A DNA stretch of 64,000 nucleotides from Glossina fuscipes (taxonomy: Eukaryota; Arthropoda; Insecta; Diptera; Glossinidae): contig NW_023998464.1 of NCBI RefSeq assembly GCF_014805625.2, positions 6,666,541 to 6,730,540 on the forward strand. The letters are read 5' to 3'. Made by a program: the position numbers and the translations under genes. The notes under the pieces were generated by a model. That model saw nothing but the letters and a program-made list of their open reading frames with translations, was not told the DNA's origin and ran no database searches. Positions 14,701 to 29,700 of this stretch are shown piece by piece. Each line of letters begins with the position of its first letter. Positions within the stretch are counted from its first letter, which is position 1.

Positions 14701-17700
14701 TTTGTAAAATGGAAAGCATTAAATTGCAAATTATGACGTATATATCTGGAAATAACATAACATTTTTTTTCTTAATGACCTATTATTCAATATAATATTT
14801 ACATATTTTAATGACCTCATAAGTATATGGATAATGATCTGTTAATTATGATTAACAGACTGAACAAAGCTCTCCTTCTTTTCGCGGAACATTGACCTCA
14901 CGATTTTCATATATATATATATATGTATTATTTTATGACTATAAGGAATTAAAAATTCAATGGAATGCTGCATGAAATTATGTTAATAACGCTGTCGAAC
15001 GATCTACTTCAAGAATTGAATATTAGATAAGTTCTTCAGATTTGTTATTGTTTTAATTTTAATATTGAAATAATTTGAAACGTTTACGTAACCGCAAGTA
15101 ATAGCAGAATGTTATTGGTGATCTATCTTGTTTTGTGGTCATAATATAAGATGAGAATGTGAAAAATCATACATTGTTTTAAATAAATATTTACATACGT
15201 GCACATGCCTATTGTCACTAATCTTATATGGGAAAAACAATTATTTAATCACATGGTGTAATTTTTCAATTCTAAGATTGAGTTGTTTTAAAACCCATCC
15301 AGAGATATATCAAGTTTAGCATTTTGTACAAATAGCAGATGTACGAGAGATTTTACAAAGTGTAGAGAATTTTCATAAAAGGCGCACATTTTTATACCCA
15401 TTGACGGAAAGCCATGCCTACTGGCAGCCGTATGAAGCCTTGCTTGCGCAGAATGGGAACTGGGAATGGGAATTGTTTCTGATATAAAAGTAGACAACTT
15501 AAAATTGTCATATATATTATTTATTTATTTATTTTTTTTATTACACACTTTTTTTAATTGCCTGTAAGCTCTTGAAAGTGACGTTCAGTTTCCGAGGAGA
15601 TGCGTAATCGATAAAAAATAAGTCTGCTCACCAACAATATCTGGTATTTCGATTTTTTTAAACTCTATGCCTTAGGACTACGAAAACAAGTCGAGTCGAA
15701 TTTTCCAATTATCGAACAATTATAAAGACCATCACGTGATGTTTTATCGACATCAGCAAGTTGAAGACATAACATCGAAAGAAAAGCAATGAAACCCTGA
15801 TTCGATTTATATACGTTCGTCAATTCGCTTGCTTGCTTTGCTTGTTTTTATTATTTCAACTGCTTTTGTTTTTCTGCATCAATGCATTAATTTCTCTATG
15901 AAAGATTAGAACATATTTCCGAGACACCTATCAAGCGATCAAATGACGATTGTGCGGCAATATCAAGTATGTGCGCACGTCGTCAAGACAGTCGCACTTG
16001 AAAATTAATAATTTGCACTTAAATTTCCCCGACAAACGCTTTAGGAAATCTCTACTATCATCCAAATAAGCAAATGACTGTGTAAACTATATAACAAGAA
16101 TCAATGTCAAGATTATGCCAGCCATTGTAGGTATGCATGGCAGTTGCTTTTTGTTTTTGCGCCACACCGTTTTTGTCTGGAAGGCTTGTTATTTAAAGCT
16201 AATACCGCAGTTATAGCTTAATTTTCACTATATCATTCATGTGTACACTGATTCCTATTTTTTTTTCTCTTTTCTGCCTCTAGTTTACATGTTCATCATC
16301 TTTTAAACCGTTCGTTAAAAGCATTTTGTGGTTTATTCAGCAGACTATGGAATAACAAGAACATTCATCATTTAAAAAAAAAAAAATTAAAAAAAACTGA
16401 AGAAATAGAAAAGGAAAAAGTAGGAAGGGCCTGTCTTTTGACGCCTTCGCTGAAATTTCTAATACCTACTGCACTTCTCATCCGAAAAAACGTTATACTT
16501 TTCATATTTTCTTGATTTGAAATCCAGTCTTCTTGTTTAGGGAAGCGAACCGAACCTTGCATTTCCATCATCACAATTTTGTGAAAATGTTTTTGTTGAT
16601 TGTGACCGTGTTAATTCGAAGCGTGTTAAGCGTCCTTCCTTTACGAACCTAGCACAATTTGTAAAACCGAATACGAGTTTCAGGTTGCTCTGCCGACACT
16701 ATATAAGGTGTTTCCAAGTTGACTTTATTTCGCTTTTCATTAAAGTGGCCAGGGCAAGTGCGCTTCTTGCAAATTGAATTAAAACGATATTTGCGATTAC
16801 TGATTTAAAATTTTTGCGATTCTACGAGGGATACAGGTACGCATACGAATGAAGTCATCAAGGCTACGATGATTAATTTTATATATTTTTTTATCGTAAG
16901 AGTTACTCTCGATGCTGCGCGAAGAGGGATTTACAACAGAACAATTCTTATCCGCAAGCTGGATTTTAATCACATTCTGCCATACCATTTATATGATAGG
17001 GAAGGAGGCATTGGAGTTCTCGTAAAATTTATGAGTTCATAGTGAAGAAGCGGCGGCATTTTCAAATTCGCACCATTTATCAGTTGTCAATGCACAGAGA
17101 TTATTGCGAGAACATTTTTCCAAGTAAAGTGAAAAATAGTGTTGGTTCGGCCATCGCAGTGAACGAATGCCTTATCGAACAATGTTGATTAATTTTTTTT
17201 TTGATCTGAAATTGAAATGATGTTATGGAGAAAGTGTTCATGAAGAGGGACCGCGCCACACACCTCAAACCATAAACAATTACATTATTGTTTTCAAATA
17301 ATCTCTCCGCTTGAAAGGCTATATTATTGTACTCGTCCAATGAGAAATTTTAGGTCGAAGTAACAACAAAGGTTTAAAGAAAAATATTGGCAACCAAAAG
17401 CTGACTCTAGCTTTTATCGTCAATTACACTCGTGGCAATGGACAAACCCGCTAAAAAGTACCAATCCTTCTATTAGCGATTTACAATTTGTAAAAGACAT
17501 CAAAGTTCTCAATTTACTACCGATACTCTCGGTAGGGTTATTGTATAAAAAGTGGTTTGCACGATTTTTGAATTACGAACTTTCTATCTCGCGGGTATCC
17601 GCAATCTGTACTATAAGAGGAAAACGCCGTAGATAGTAACGGTGCGAGTGCTTTGTAAATGAGAAAGAAAACCTGTCCACCTAACAGATATCTTTAAATT

Positions 17701-20700
17701 TTTTTTAATAATGCATATTCGTATGGCAAATACTTGTACGGGACACTCCCACTGGGACGTTCATGGAACTTTTTTGTTATTTAGGTATTTAAATGTTAGA
17801 CACAAGAGCAAACCGACAACAATTCTGCTCAAAACTGCTTTAAACAACATTAAATTTATAATTAATGCAATTTATTACACGAGTTGATCGACTGGTAAGC
17901 AAGTTAGATCGGTAGACAGGGAGGCAGCAGGTACGCTAAGCATCAATGTACGGAACATTGACTTTAAATCATAGACTGTTTGTGTAAAATTTAGGCCAAA
18001 TGAATGCATAACGAAATAAAGAACGTAACAATGAAAAAGAAAAAATCTCATTACAATCTATTGAACACAAACTGTGAGAAAGATTTGCTCTAAACGTAAT
18101 GGCAACCACCGAATAGAAAAACAACGGAATAAAATAGTTCTATATTTCTGTGAAACGATGAAAATATTTTATGTAAGCAGATGTAGATGCAGACGTAGAT
18201 GTAGATGATGATGATGGTAATGGAGGAATGGGCGAGCCGTACGTTAAATCAATTTTCATGCGATTGTTTGTGTTTTAATGTTTTTTTTTTAATAAGATCA
18301 GGTTGCATAACGTTTAAATGTAGTTGCTTTCATTGTTATTGATTCAAGCAAACTGAAGTTTGAACGCGTGAAATGTTAAAGTTAAAACGTTATAGATATT
18401 ATATGTAAACTGGCAGAATAGGGTAATCGTTGATACATATACTTATTTATGCTTACCTTCAGCACAAAATCAAATTCTTTGGTTTCATTATATTTTTCAT
18501 TTTCAGTCTCGTCGTCCCAACGTTTGTAGCCCTCGTCAATGCCTTCGTCAATGCAATCGTCATCGTTTTCTGAAAATGATATAAAAAATAATTCTTATTA
18601 GTCATTATTGTTTTTGCGATGAATAAAAGAAATAATGAAAGCCTAACGATGCCAAATATCCGTAGCACGGCTTTACGTTTATGTTAAAAGAGTGGTATTT
18701 CATCTATTTTCCAGAGGTGTAAGATTGACTGGTCTATTTACTTCAGCTGCGGAGTAAACTGACAGGAACTTAACGTTTGTGCCACGGTTGCCTTTCTTTT
18801 CGTGGAAAACTACTATTATGCTAAGCGTAGGAAAATCCGTGTGTTAAGTTGTGTAGGTATAAATCAGTGATCCGGGATTCTAACTGTTAGATCTGTGCGT
18901 GCTAAAACTATTTTGGAAAACCCAGCGACGAAAACAAGCTAAAACGTTTATATCTTTAAAAATAAAACAAGTCATAAGAATTGTATCGTCTAAGTATTAT
19001 CGAAGAAACTACTACCGAAAAAATGTGAAAATAATGTACAGAAACCAATCAGTCCGTATTACCACGTTTGGAATACAAGAAATTTTGTGATCCAAAATCT
19101 TGTGTAATAAATGAGCCACAATAAGCTGAAAGATCAATTGAAACTAATGTCAAGTTTTAAAGAGAGTTCAAGGCAGTTTACCAACCACAATTTGTTGGCA
19201 TCTATGTAAAAAATTTATTTTGTCATCAGTTTCCGATCTCCAGTATACAAAAGACTTTTTCTTCAAAGGCAACGTTTCCTTATTTTGTTCATATTCTTAT
19301 AAGATATTAGACAACAATCCCTAATATTGATTTTATTTTATTGATTTATGTTGGAACCGGCGCTTAGAGTGCCGTCTCGTTCTTGAAAATGCCTTTTGAT
19401 AATCAACCAAAACAATGGTGTAATCGACACCATTGCCATTAAGCCATAAAGTTGAAGTTGAATAAATTTGCAGTGCTATAGCTACAGTTTTTCTACAAAT
19501 TCCAAATGCCAAACAATAAATATATACAAAACATGTAAAAATATTCAATATATATATATATACATACATATATATATATATATATAAACTGGTTGCACAT
19601 TGTGTTGGCAAAAAAGGCCTTAACTTTATATTCCACTATGATGAGAATATTTGTATAAAGAGGAAAAATAATCGATAGAATTACAGCGCTATGATTAGGG
19701 TAAGTTGTAGCGTAATGCTTGAAAGTAGCGGTGCTGGTCACAATTTAGAACAGCCAGCTGATAAATCGATAAAATTATAGAACGTACTGTGTGGTTCAAA
19801 ATAACACTTTTTGGCATTATGGTCAGTCGAAGCAAATCTTTATGATAAGTAGCTATTTATAAAAAGAAAAACAAAATGAATTTCTTCAAAGTACGGTGGG
19901 CACCACTGTAGTATGTATTAGATATGTTCAAATCATTAGTTAGAGATTAGGTAGAGTTTTCAATAAAGCCGTTAGACTTAAATACTAGTAATAATATAAT
20001 AATATTAATGATAACGTAGACAATAAAAATGTTAATGGGTTCAAATGTAGTAATACTTTTCCATTTATGTCGCACGATTTTACTTAAATGAACGCTTCTT
20101 TGTTAGTTTATCATCATCCTGGCTGAAATTTCATAGCAAGATTTTTATCATTTCCATTGAAAAAGACCTCTTCTGTATGGCCGCAATAATGCGCAAATAC
20201 CTTCATTCCCGACAATTCTAAGTTTTAAGTCGCGTTTTAGCCATGTCCGCTTTCAAAGTTCACGTATGACTATCCAACAACGGAGGAACACGTATGTAGT
20301 GAACACTTAGTTTCACCCTCAGACACCGTCTCGCAGTGTCACCATATATCGAAGTTGCTTGGGCTGAAGGCCGGCTAAGCTATTTGCAGTTACGCTCTCC
20401 TATCATCCCGGATAGATTAACATTTTTCTTCTTATTCCATCCCCTTTTCTGCATCCCCCGTCCTGCATTACACAGTGATAGGCAGAAAGAAAAGGAAGTG
20501 GGGAAAGAGAATGATGTACGGAAGTGACCGCAGACTAGTGGGTCTGTGTGCCCAATCGGTAAGTATTATGCCTTTACCGACTGGCCACTCACTCTATCGC
20601 AGCGAGATTATTGATTTGTTGGTGTCAGCTTTTACCCACCTGGCCACTCATAGGACAAGATGAACATAAAAAACAAGAAACAGATTGACAAATATTATAT

Positions 20701-23700
20701 TTAATCTGGTCTCTACGCCATAATTATATGGTCTTAGAGCCATTTTCTTTGATGATTGATGTGAGAATAACGATAAACAAAACGGGGATATCATCTGAAT
20801 ATTCAAGCTAAAGAGCATTATATTTTTTCCTTTTTGTTTAATTCTTTTGTTTTATACTTTCTTATATACTCACCCTCGCTCGTCATATGCGTAATAAGTT
20901 CTTCCAATTCTTGGGACATTTGACATTGTTCGTCTTCCTGCAAATTGTAATCCAAAGCGGTGTAAACGACAAGCGCAACTTTACGTAGAATCTGTAAAAG
21001 TAAAAATAATCTATTAATAGTTGAAATACTTAGTTGAGGTGTGTAGCGAACGCGAATAAGAAAACTTTCTATTCATTTGTTAATGCTGCGCTGCGTGACT
21101 AGGACGTTTCCCTCTTGAAGTATATTTGCAATGCATGATAATGATTTTCCATTACTTTTCTCAATCAACTTGTTGCTTAAACATTCCGTTCGTCAAAGGT
21201 ATGAATAAATACAATATAAATGCCAAAGTATTCACTTTCATCTGAGGGTGTGTGCATGTTATTATGCATTTTCACATAAGTTAATTAACTGCTCTTTGCT
21301 GTAAGGTTTATTTTTACGATTCATCTTATAGTAAAGTTTAATACTGTGTCTGTTTGTTTATTGCAGGAGGGGGGAAAAAGAAAAAGTAAAAAGTCATCCT
21401 GGCCTTTCTCAATCGTTAGCGGGGGGTGGAGGCTAATTGCATGTTGCGAGTTTTCATTAATTTTTTTTCCTTTTTTTTTTTCTTTCATTAAGTTGCTTAA
21501 GTATAGCCTTTTAAAAAAAAGGGAACCTTTGCCTGATTGTTTTATGTCATGACTCATTTGCAAGTATAAACACAATAAAATATATATACGTACACATGCA
21601 TGTGTCGTCTGTTGTGGCCAACAATCCAGACAAAATTAACGAAAAAAAAATACGGTTAACTTTCCTAGAAGGAGAACTTCAAGACAACAATAACGTATAG
21701 TTTAATAAAAAGTACTCTTTGTTGTTGGAAAAAAAAAGCATGTGATTGCGAAGTTTCCAAATAGAGCGTGAGGTCGAACTGAAAGGTTAAATCATGTTAA
21801 AAGCAACTTCCTTAGAAAACTTTTGTGTTGAGTTTAGTAACAGTTTAGCACGAAAGAAGCATTAAAAGCAGACAACAGCAGTATGGATAATGGATTTTTG
21901 AATAACAATATTACTAGGAATTCATCCATGCTGTTAACTTATAAATAGATACATGCAGTTCTAAATTTATGTCACACAATGTCAGGAAAATATCGAGATT
22001 TAAAGATGAAAGAATTACTCTCAGATTCTTTTGCTTTTTTTTTTTTAATTACCATCGTTTTTAGTCTCAAGAAACATTTAACATGCATATTTAGATGATT
22101 GTATACTTAAACACTTTAGTTGAAAATCTCGGGAATTTTCCAAAATGTTATAGGCCCAATTTAAAAAGTTGATATGCGACCAAGGCTTGACTAGTCTTCT
22201 TATACCGAATGGTGACGAAAGATTCACTTTCTCAAAACGCTCGCAACACCCACAAGGACGATTAAGAATTCATATACACTATATACATTTTTAATCAGTA
22301 TCAACATCTAAATCAATGTAAGCATGACGGTTGGTTCGGCTTTAAATTTGTCGAAAGAAGCTTTCGAAGTTGGTACGACAACAAATGCATCAAAATCCAC
22401 GCCTACAGTAAAACGCAAACTGAGAATTCTTGTATTTTCCAAACATTCGCTATAAGCAGCGATAAAAACTAGCGCGTATATTCGTTGATAGGAACACACC
22501 CTAATTATGTAAGCATGGAAAAAATCGCCAATCCCCATGCCCATCTATAAAAAATCGAAATTTCGTTCTTTCAAAAGAGCCTCAGAATCTTTGTAAAGCG
22601 CGTATATATACTTTTGGTTATTATTAAATTCTAAGTGAATCTAGACGTGTCTGTTCGTCGATGTGTGCGTTTGCGCGCCAGTCTCTGTAAAAATCAAGAC
22701 ATTATTACATCTGGCAAAACCAATAGATCAAATTGATAAAGGGACGCTATGGACATTCCCGGTTTATGTTTTTTGCCCATTACTCAAACTATTATATAAC
22801 AGCAGATACAACGATAGAAATTTTCACTTTTATTCAATTCTTGATCCTGCAATGCAAAACAAAAATATACAAAATGACAAAAATGACAAAAATGGCAAAA
22901 AACGAATATTACAAAACATTCAGCCGCAATGGAATATAGTTTCCTTACTTGTTTTATTTTACATCCCTTACGTCTGAATCTTCGCACACACGACTGTCTT
23001 ATTTTATCAATGTCGCAGAACAGGCTCCGTTGGAAATGCAGAACTTATGATAAACCCCTCTTTCGATATTCTCAGGTAAAAAAAAAGTCACTCGACCATT
23101 GCAAAAGACCATTTGACAGAGAATTCTGAAAATCTAGCTTGCAATTGCACTGACATAAAAACCAATTGCTTTTGGCATATTCATTGTTTGCCCAACAGAG
23201 TACACGTAGGGGTTTAAATATCACTATTATTACCACTACCGCTATTAGTTGTAGGAATTAGAGCATGATCATTGTAGAAGATCAACAGACAATAACGCGC
23301 TTATATTCTTAAGCAATGCGATAAGATAATCGATTAAATTAATTTAAACTATTCTAACGGTAACAGATTGTAACACAATAAGTGCTTTCTCGCCATTTTC
23401 CTCTGGCCCGTTTTATCTTGGTGAGGTGAGAAAAAGAAAAAATACTCTTAGAAAACACTTTGAAAACAAGGGGCCTTCAAGCACTATATAACTTGCATAA
23501 ACTAAACTCGAGGAAAAAGTTATGCATGCAAGAATAACAAGACTGTGGAATGTACCACTGTGGAAAATAATGTAATCACGAATATTATAGACTTAAAGTG
23601 TGAAGAGTCTCTTACCATATATTTAATATGTGGTATGTGTGCGCTCAGTAATTGAAAAGTTCGCAGATTAACGTTTATAGAACAATAACTGTCGTGATTA

Positions 23701-26700
23701 TTTTCAACTTGATCTGTCAATTCGCAGGTATTAAAAACACATAAGTGCTACTGTTAGGAAGCAAAAATTAAACTAAATGTTTCGTAATAAATTAATGAAG
23801 TTTTTTTTATTAAAAAAAGGCACTAAGCAACTGGACGAAATTGCAGTTTCGATCCAATGATCGTACTAACCTAGAAGAAGACCTCCGTCCGGAATGTTCA
23901 AAAACGACGCCGGGTGAGCAAATCGTTAATTGTCTACATGGTATGCCCACGATTGTTAAGCAGACGGCTTTGAGAAAAATTGCTTAAGCGACCAACACTC
24001 AAGTGCATGGGACCTTCATATGTTGCAGGCGAACTTGGCTGCAGCTTTCAATGTTTGGTTTATTTCTCTTGCTAGGAGTAAAAAAAACTACTGGTAAACT
24101 CATCGCGTGTAAAACGTGTTTCCTTCTATAGGATTTCGCTTAGCTTCGAAATCTTTTTAATATGTCGTTTCTTAAAAACGCCGTTGTGTCGACATTTCTT
24201 TGAATTTCTAAAGAGTTTCAAAAAATTGTTAAAGTATTTATGAACGTTTTCATCTTCCATACCCACTGTTTTCCTAGTTGGTCCAGTTCTTTCCGTTCGA
24301 AAATTTTCCCTCAATTTGTCTCCCATCTCTTTGAAAGTTACGCTATGTCCGATGAATTTTCATTTAGATAGCGTTGTAAACCGCATAATGAACCAGATAA
24401 GAGTATGAAAATGACAAATATTGAATTTTTTCGTTAGTTCATTATAATTTAAGAATAGTCAAATCTGAACCAATTTGTAGTTGGCGCCAAAGCTTTTCTA
24501 TCTAATGAGACAAGTTGAAGGGCGGCTGGAAAATCACTTTAAATATAGAAAAAATGAGTTCGATAATCGATCGAAATGACGTGTTAAGTCCAAAAGGATT
24601 GTGTAATGAATTCTTCTTCTCAATTCTATGAACTTTTCAATCAATTGACAATAACAGAATAATGTTATGTAGAATGGCCTAAGAAACCAAACTATAATGC
24701 GGTGATTTCTTATTTCGTCTTCATGATAAATGAAAAATTATATAAGAAGCCGCATAAACCTACACACGCTTATCCATTCATATACTTTATATATTAAAAC
24801 GTACAGAGTATAGCTATTTTAGATCCCAGCTGACCGTCATCAACATGCAATTGTTTCACGTTGCCAGCTGGCGTTTCACATTGTTGAGTAAACACATTCG
24901 TTATCATTTACCGCTTTTTTTCGCATGCATTTTTTTTTTTTAATTAATTTTAAGAATTGATGAGATAACCCATGCATTCATACATATGCACGTAAACCAT
25001 ACGTAACATTTTAGCTAAACTCATATTATTCGAATTATTCCAATATTCTATAATCGTATAAAGCAACGAAATGAAAACTGTGCAGACATTTGCTCTGCTA
25101 AGGCCTGATAAATAAACCTCGATATCGCTGCGTTTTATTATTTGTTAAATGCAGGCATTCATTCGACATTAACACAATGACAGTGATTTCCACCTTTGAA
25201 CACTTTTTTTTATATAGAAGTCTATTTTTAATGTCATCTCGTTTTGCTGATCGTAACGATGAACTACAAAATGTGACAAGAACTAATCATCGAGAAGTGA
25301 TTATATTGTATTTTTAATAAATAAATCTCAGGGCTAAGAAAAATATTATTAACACATCAAGCTGAATGAAGTCTTTGATCCTTAATTGTCGCACTCAACT
25401 GACATATTTACAAGTAATAAGCAGTAATGCGATTTATATAAATTCCGGATGAATTCATTGTGCATAGTGGTACCACTTACTTTTTACTTAAAAAAATATT
25501 CCGTTATTTATTACAGTAACTCTCGAAATTTCAATTTGGCAAACATGGGACAGTGGCAATCACTCTAATTACTTCCAAAATCTTTACAAACTACACTTTG
25601 GACACAACTAGTGAATATGATTTAAAGCTACGCTTTTTATAAAGACCTCTGAAGATTATAAATACAAAAATCACCAGTGAATGATTTTCAATTCGTCAAT
25701 TGCTTAATAATACGACAATTTTTAAGTGAAAGTTCTAAAGCCATGAACTGATTGCATCCAGGAGTCAAGCATTTCTGCAACAAATACGTGTCTGTGTTTG
25801 TGTTCAATATTGATAGATCATTAGGGAATGTGCATGTCCTATCTCAATTTTATCCAAAGGCATCGCTATTTCCTTCACAAAGTCATACTTAGCGATGGCA
25901 TTCATTTTTAACGCGCTTAGCCAAGGCGGTAGTCCGAAACCTTTTACTCCTAGTTTACAATTTGATTTAAGCCTGGCGTCTTTTTTCAGTGAACTTATTA
26001 CTGATCACTTTTGGAAGAATTTGTTTCCGCAGTAGCGTTAGAAAGATGGTAAAATGTCAGACAACCAAGCTTTTAAAAACTAAGCGGATTGAGATGCGTC
26101 CGTAACGGAAATTCTTAATTTATCCTTTCAGGTGACATAGTAATTATTTCGTTCTTGGAGAGCAAATAGGCAGCAAATCCTGCAAAAGACGAGTTGTATT
26201 TTTGATTACGCAATCATACAGATATTATTATTTTCATTAATATAGCCAGAGGAAGAAAGACTTAAGACTTAAGTCTTAAAGCACTAGCATCTAGGGTTAT
26301 CGACCTCATTGAAAACTCTACCTCACTTGAGTTGTTAGGCGTGATACTTTTTGCCTACTCGGCCGCTCAAGTGGTTAGCTATACAAAAATGAATTTAAAA
26401 GATTCGTTATTTGCGAACTAAATGATCTAATCGTATCCGCCGTTAACATGATGAATTTCCCCTCTGAATACTAACGCTAGAGTTTCGCCTTCATAGCTAA
26501 AATATAAATTTGTCTTTTAGTAGAAAGGATCTTTTTAAGACGCCACAAATAGACAAATATATCTCTGTATTGAATATCGAGAATGCAAGTGTAATTCATG
26601 TACGGGGTTTATAACAAACTTCTTCCCCATTGGTTTTTCTGTAAATAACGCGGTTGTTGTCGCTTCTATTCGAGGGTTTCGCCCTAGTAAAGAGGTGAAC

Positions 26701-29700
26701 CCTAGTGGTACCTTTATAAGCATGTTTTTTTCCTTTTCTATGGGCAAAATTTTTTCTGCCAAGAAATTTAATCTGGTCTTCAGGACCATTGTACTGAACT
26801 GAGGAACTTACTTCTCGTTGTTGGATTTCAGCATTAGCCACGAGAAAAGGACAATTCTCCTTTAACTTAATAGGACTAGTAAATTTTTTCTCGATGGAGT
26901 TTTTGCAGGTCATAGAGTGTGGGATATTGTGGAATTTTAAAATAGCTTCCAACTCATTCATTTGTGACCTAAATATTTTTAAATTCGCACCTACGAACCT
27001 GCAATCTCTTCACATGTCACCGGTGATTGTAATGTTTTTAAACTACTTGCTTGTTTTCGTAGGGAAAGACCGTAGTCTGTTAAGTTCGTAATAGTGTTCG
27101 TAATCGTCAAAAGTGAGCCTTTGAACCCGTATAAACATATTTCTGTAAGCTACTGGCTGGTTATTCTATCCTTTCTAATCAATCATTAGTGGCTATATGG
27201 TTAAATGTTCAGTCACTTTGACACACTTAACTAATATGTCGAATTGTAAATTTAATGGGTTATGGGTACCTAAGATTCGTCTTATGATAAGCTTATCTTT
27301 CTTATACGAATTTTGCTATCTATTATTAGTTACGATCCGCAAAGCTTTAAAATGTTTGCACAACTGTTTTTTCACTGTGTTATGAGTTTCATGCCGAACA
27401 TTCACAACGTATTCCCAAACGGCAAACAAACAAGTATTATGAGCGTAATGGCGAAGTCTTATGTTCGTATTACAATTAAACATTATCTCTGCTTGAGATG
27501 TTTGTCAAAGTTATGCTGTTTTCAGTGCACACACATGCACATACATGAGTTCCTTTTAACTCACTTCATTTCCATGATTGGTTATATGGCATTGCAAGAA
27601 ATGATATTTTTTTACACTGATGTTTACAATAAGATGATATATCGCCAAGAATTAACAGAACGTAAATAGAAGAAAAGGAAGAGCCCTTTTGCGAATTGTA
27701 ATAAAAACCGCATCAAAACGAGTAAATTAAATATGCCTGCCACCGAATCATTGAAGCGTTTAACAAGCGCGGCAGCCTTATGCAGAGGGCTTGTTTCCAA
27801 AAAAATGGAAATGAAAAGTAAGAATACTTATAAGATGCTTCTTTTTTACAGCCTGACAAAGACTTAGTAGGCGCTACTGCTGAGGAATAAATAAGCCGAA
27901 AAACATTGATAAAACTAGCCTGTAAATCGGGCGCAGAAGCTAAAAAACTACATATATATCAGAATTTTTGAAAATCCTTTTTTTTAATTAATATAAAAAA
28001 ATCCTTAACATTATTTGGGAAAACAAACTCTCCTTTCCTTAACAATATATAAATAGATAACAATTCTGCACTGCAAAAAGAGACGAACAATGAATCTGCC
28101 ACAATTTTTTATGCTCACCCTTTTGGGTTCGACAACAATATTCTATTTAATAGTGAGAGAAGCTTCCAGTTATTGGAAATATCGTGGTATACTGCATGCT
28201 AAACCCAAGTATGGTAAGCTGCATATAGCTGATGTCTTGCGACGTTTATATACCCGTTATGGTGGACAAGCACCACTTATCGGTTTTATCGCTACAACCG
28301 ATAGTATTAATGTTGGATCTTGATGCTTATACAAGCTTACTTATATGCCAAAGATTTCATGTACAAAATTGATACTATTTGGGATTATTTCACTGTCGTC
28401 ACTTGTCCTACGTTAGCTGGTAAACCAAAATTATTTTTTATATAAGCATGTCGTGGCGATCGCTTAGATCCGGGCATCAAACTACAAAAGACTGAAACGG
28501 ATGGCGAGAGCTTCCCAATATCCTATACGAATTATAAAATACCCATATATACTGATTTTCTTATATGCTATTCCACAATACCGGGTAAGTCTTTCTTATT
28601 ATTGAACAATGAATTGATGCAATAAATATATTGTTAATCAAAAAAAAAAAAGGTTTCTATTCTTGGCGCAACACTTCCAATGGTTCACGGTTTATGCAAT
28701 CTTTGGTAGAAGAGTCGAATGCGCATGGCAAGGAATATGATATTTCAACTTTGCTGATATTTGTCAATCAACGCGTTGCCATGGATTATAAATATTATAC
28801 GTATCAAAATTCAATTACTTTTCAATAAAGAATGTAAATTCTTGACCATTGCACCTAAGCATGCCAGTCTGCCCGTCTGCCCAGTTATTTAATGAAGCTA
28901 TCGGCAACAAATTTGCAAAAGAATTTGAAAAAAAGGAAGATAGATAAATTAAAATATCTTCACAGATTTGTGGAGGCAAGTTCGATTGTTTGAATGAATG
29001 TAGCTTTTCAAATTGAACTTTTGTTCAAATCACTTTTTTAGCAAACTTTTACATATTTAAGATTATTTTGCTGGTGTTGCTGGTTTCCCCCTTTTTTTTG
29101 TCTTGTTATTGTTTTAAGGATGGAAATAAAAAAATTTTGAAATTATTAAAAAGAAAAAAGGTTTGATTTAAAAGAGAGGATTTTTCACTGTTGGTGGTGT
29201 TGGTGGTAGTAGCAGAAGCAGTAGCAGCAGCAGCGGCAGCATGTGACTTTATTTCATTATGGCAGTACACTCACACACATCGCTATAACGTAGCAGACAA
29301 AAGTAATAGATTGTAACTAGTAGAAATGTTTTTGAAATGCAAGACTTTAGCTAGGATAGGCCTATTGATGTAAACGTTAAAATTATATTGAAATTCAAAT
29401 TCAAAAATAAGACTTCAAGTAGTTCGTCTTGAGTAACCGTGTTCTATAGTACTCGTTTTCGCTATGTACCTGCAGACTTCATAAGTATCAGAAAAATATG
29501 GAAGATATATGGTAATCTTCGCTATACATCGTAGGAGGAGAATAAATTTGCTTACAGTATTTTATGTCATAAATCGTAAAGCAATTACTTCTAGAAAATT
29601 GAATTACACGCAAAATGAAATTTGAGTAATAAGGGCGCTTGAAGTGTAATCGCTTTTGCTTACTTTCTTTATCGCTATTTATTTCCTTTGTAGCTTACAA

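Noticed and set aside
22308..22544. 78-codon minus frame ending [15 protein letters not shown]
   Set aside because: Both strands are open here, no family is recognised and there are no flanking splice signals; likely chance.
27733..27867. 44-codon ORF starting [20 protein letters not shown], with a donor-like AAAA/GTAAG
   Set aside because: Protein-like start just upstream of the P450 fragment, but the only nearby acceptor gives an intron far too short (about 34 nt) and the wrong phase; identity unknown.
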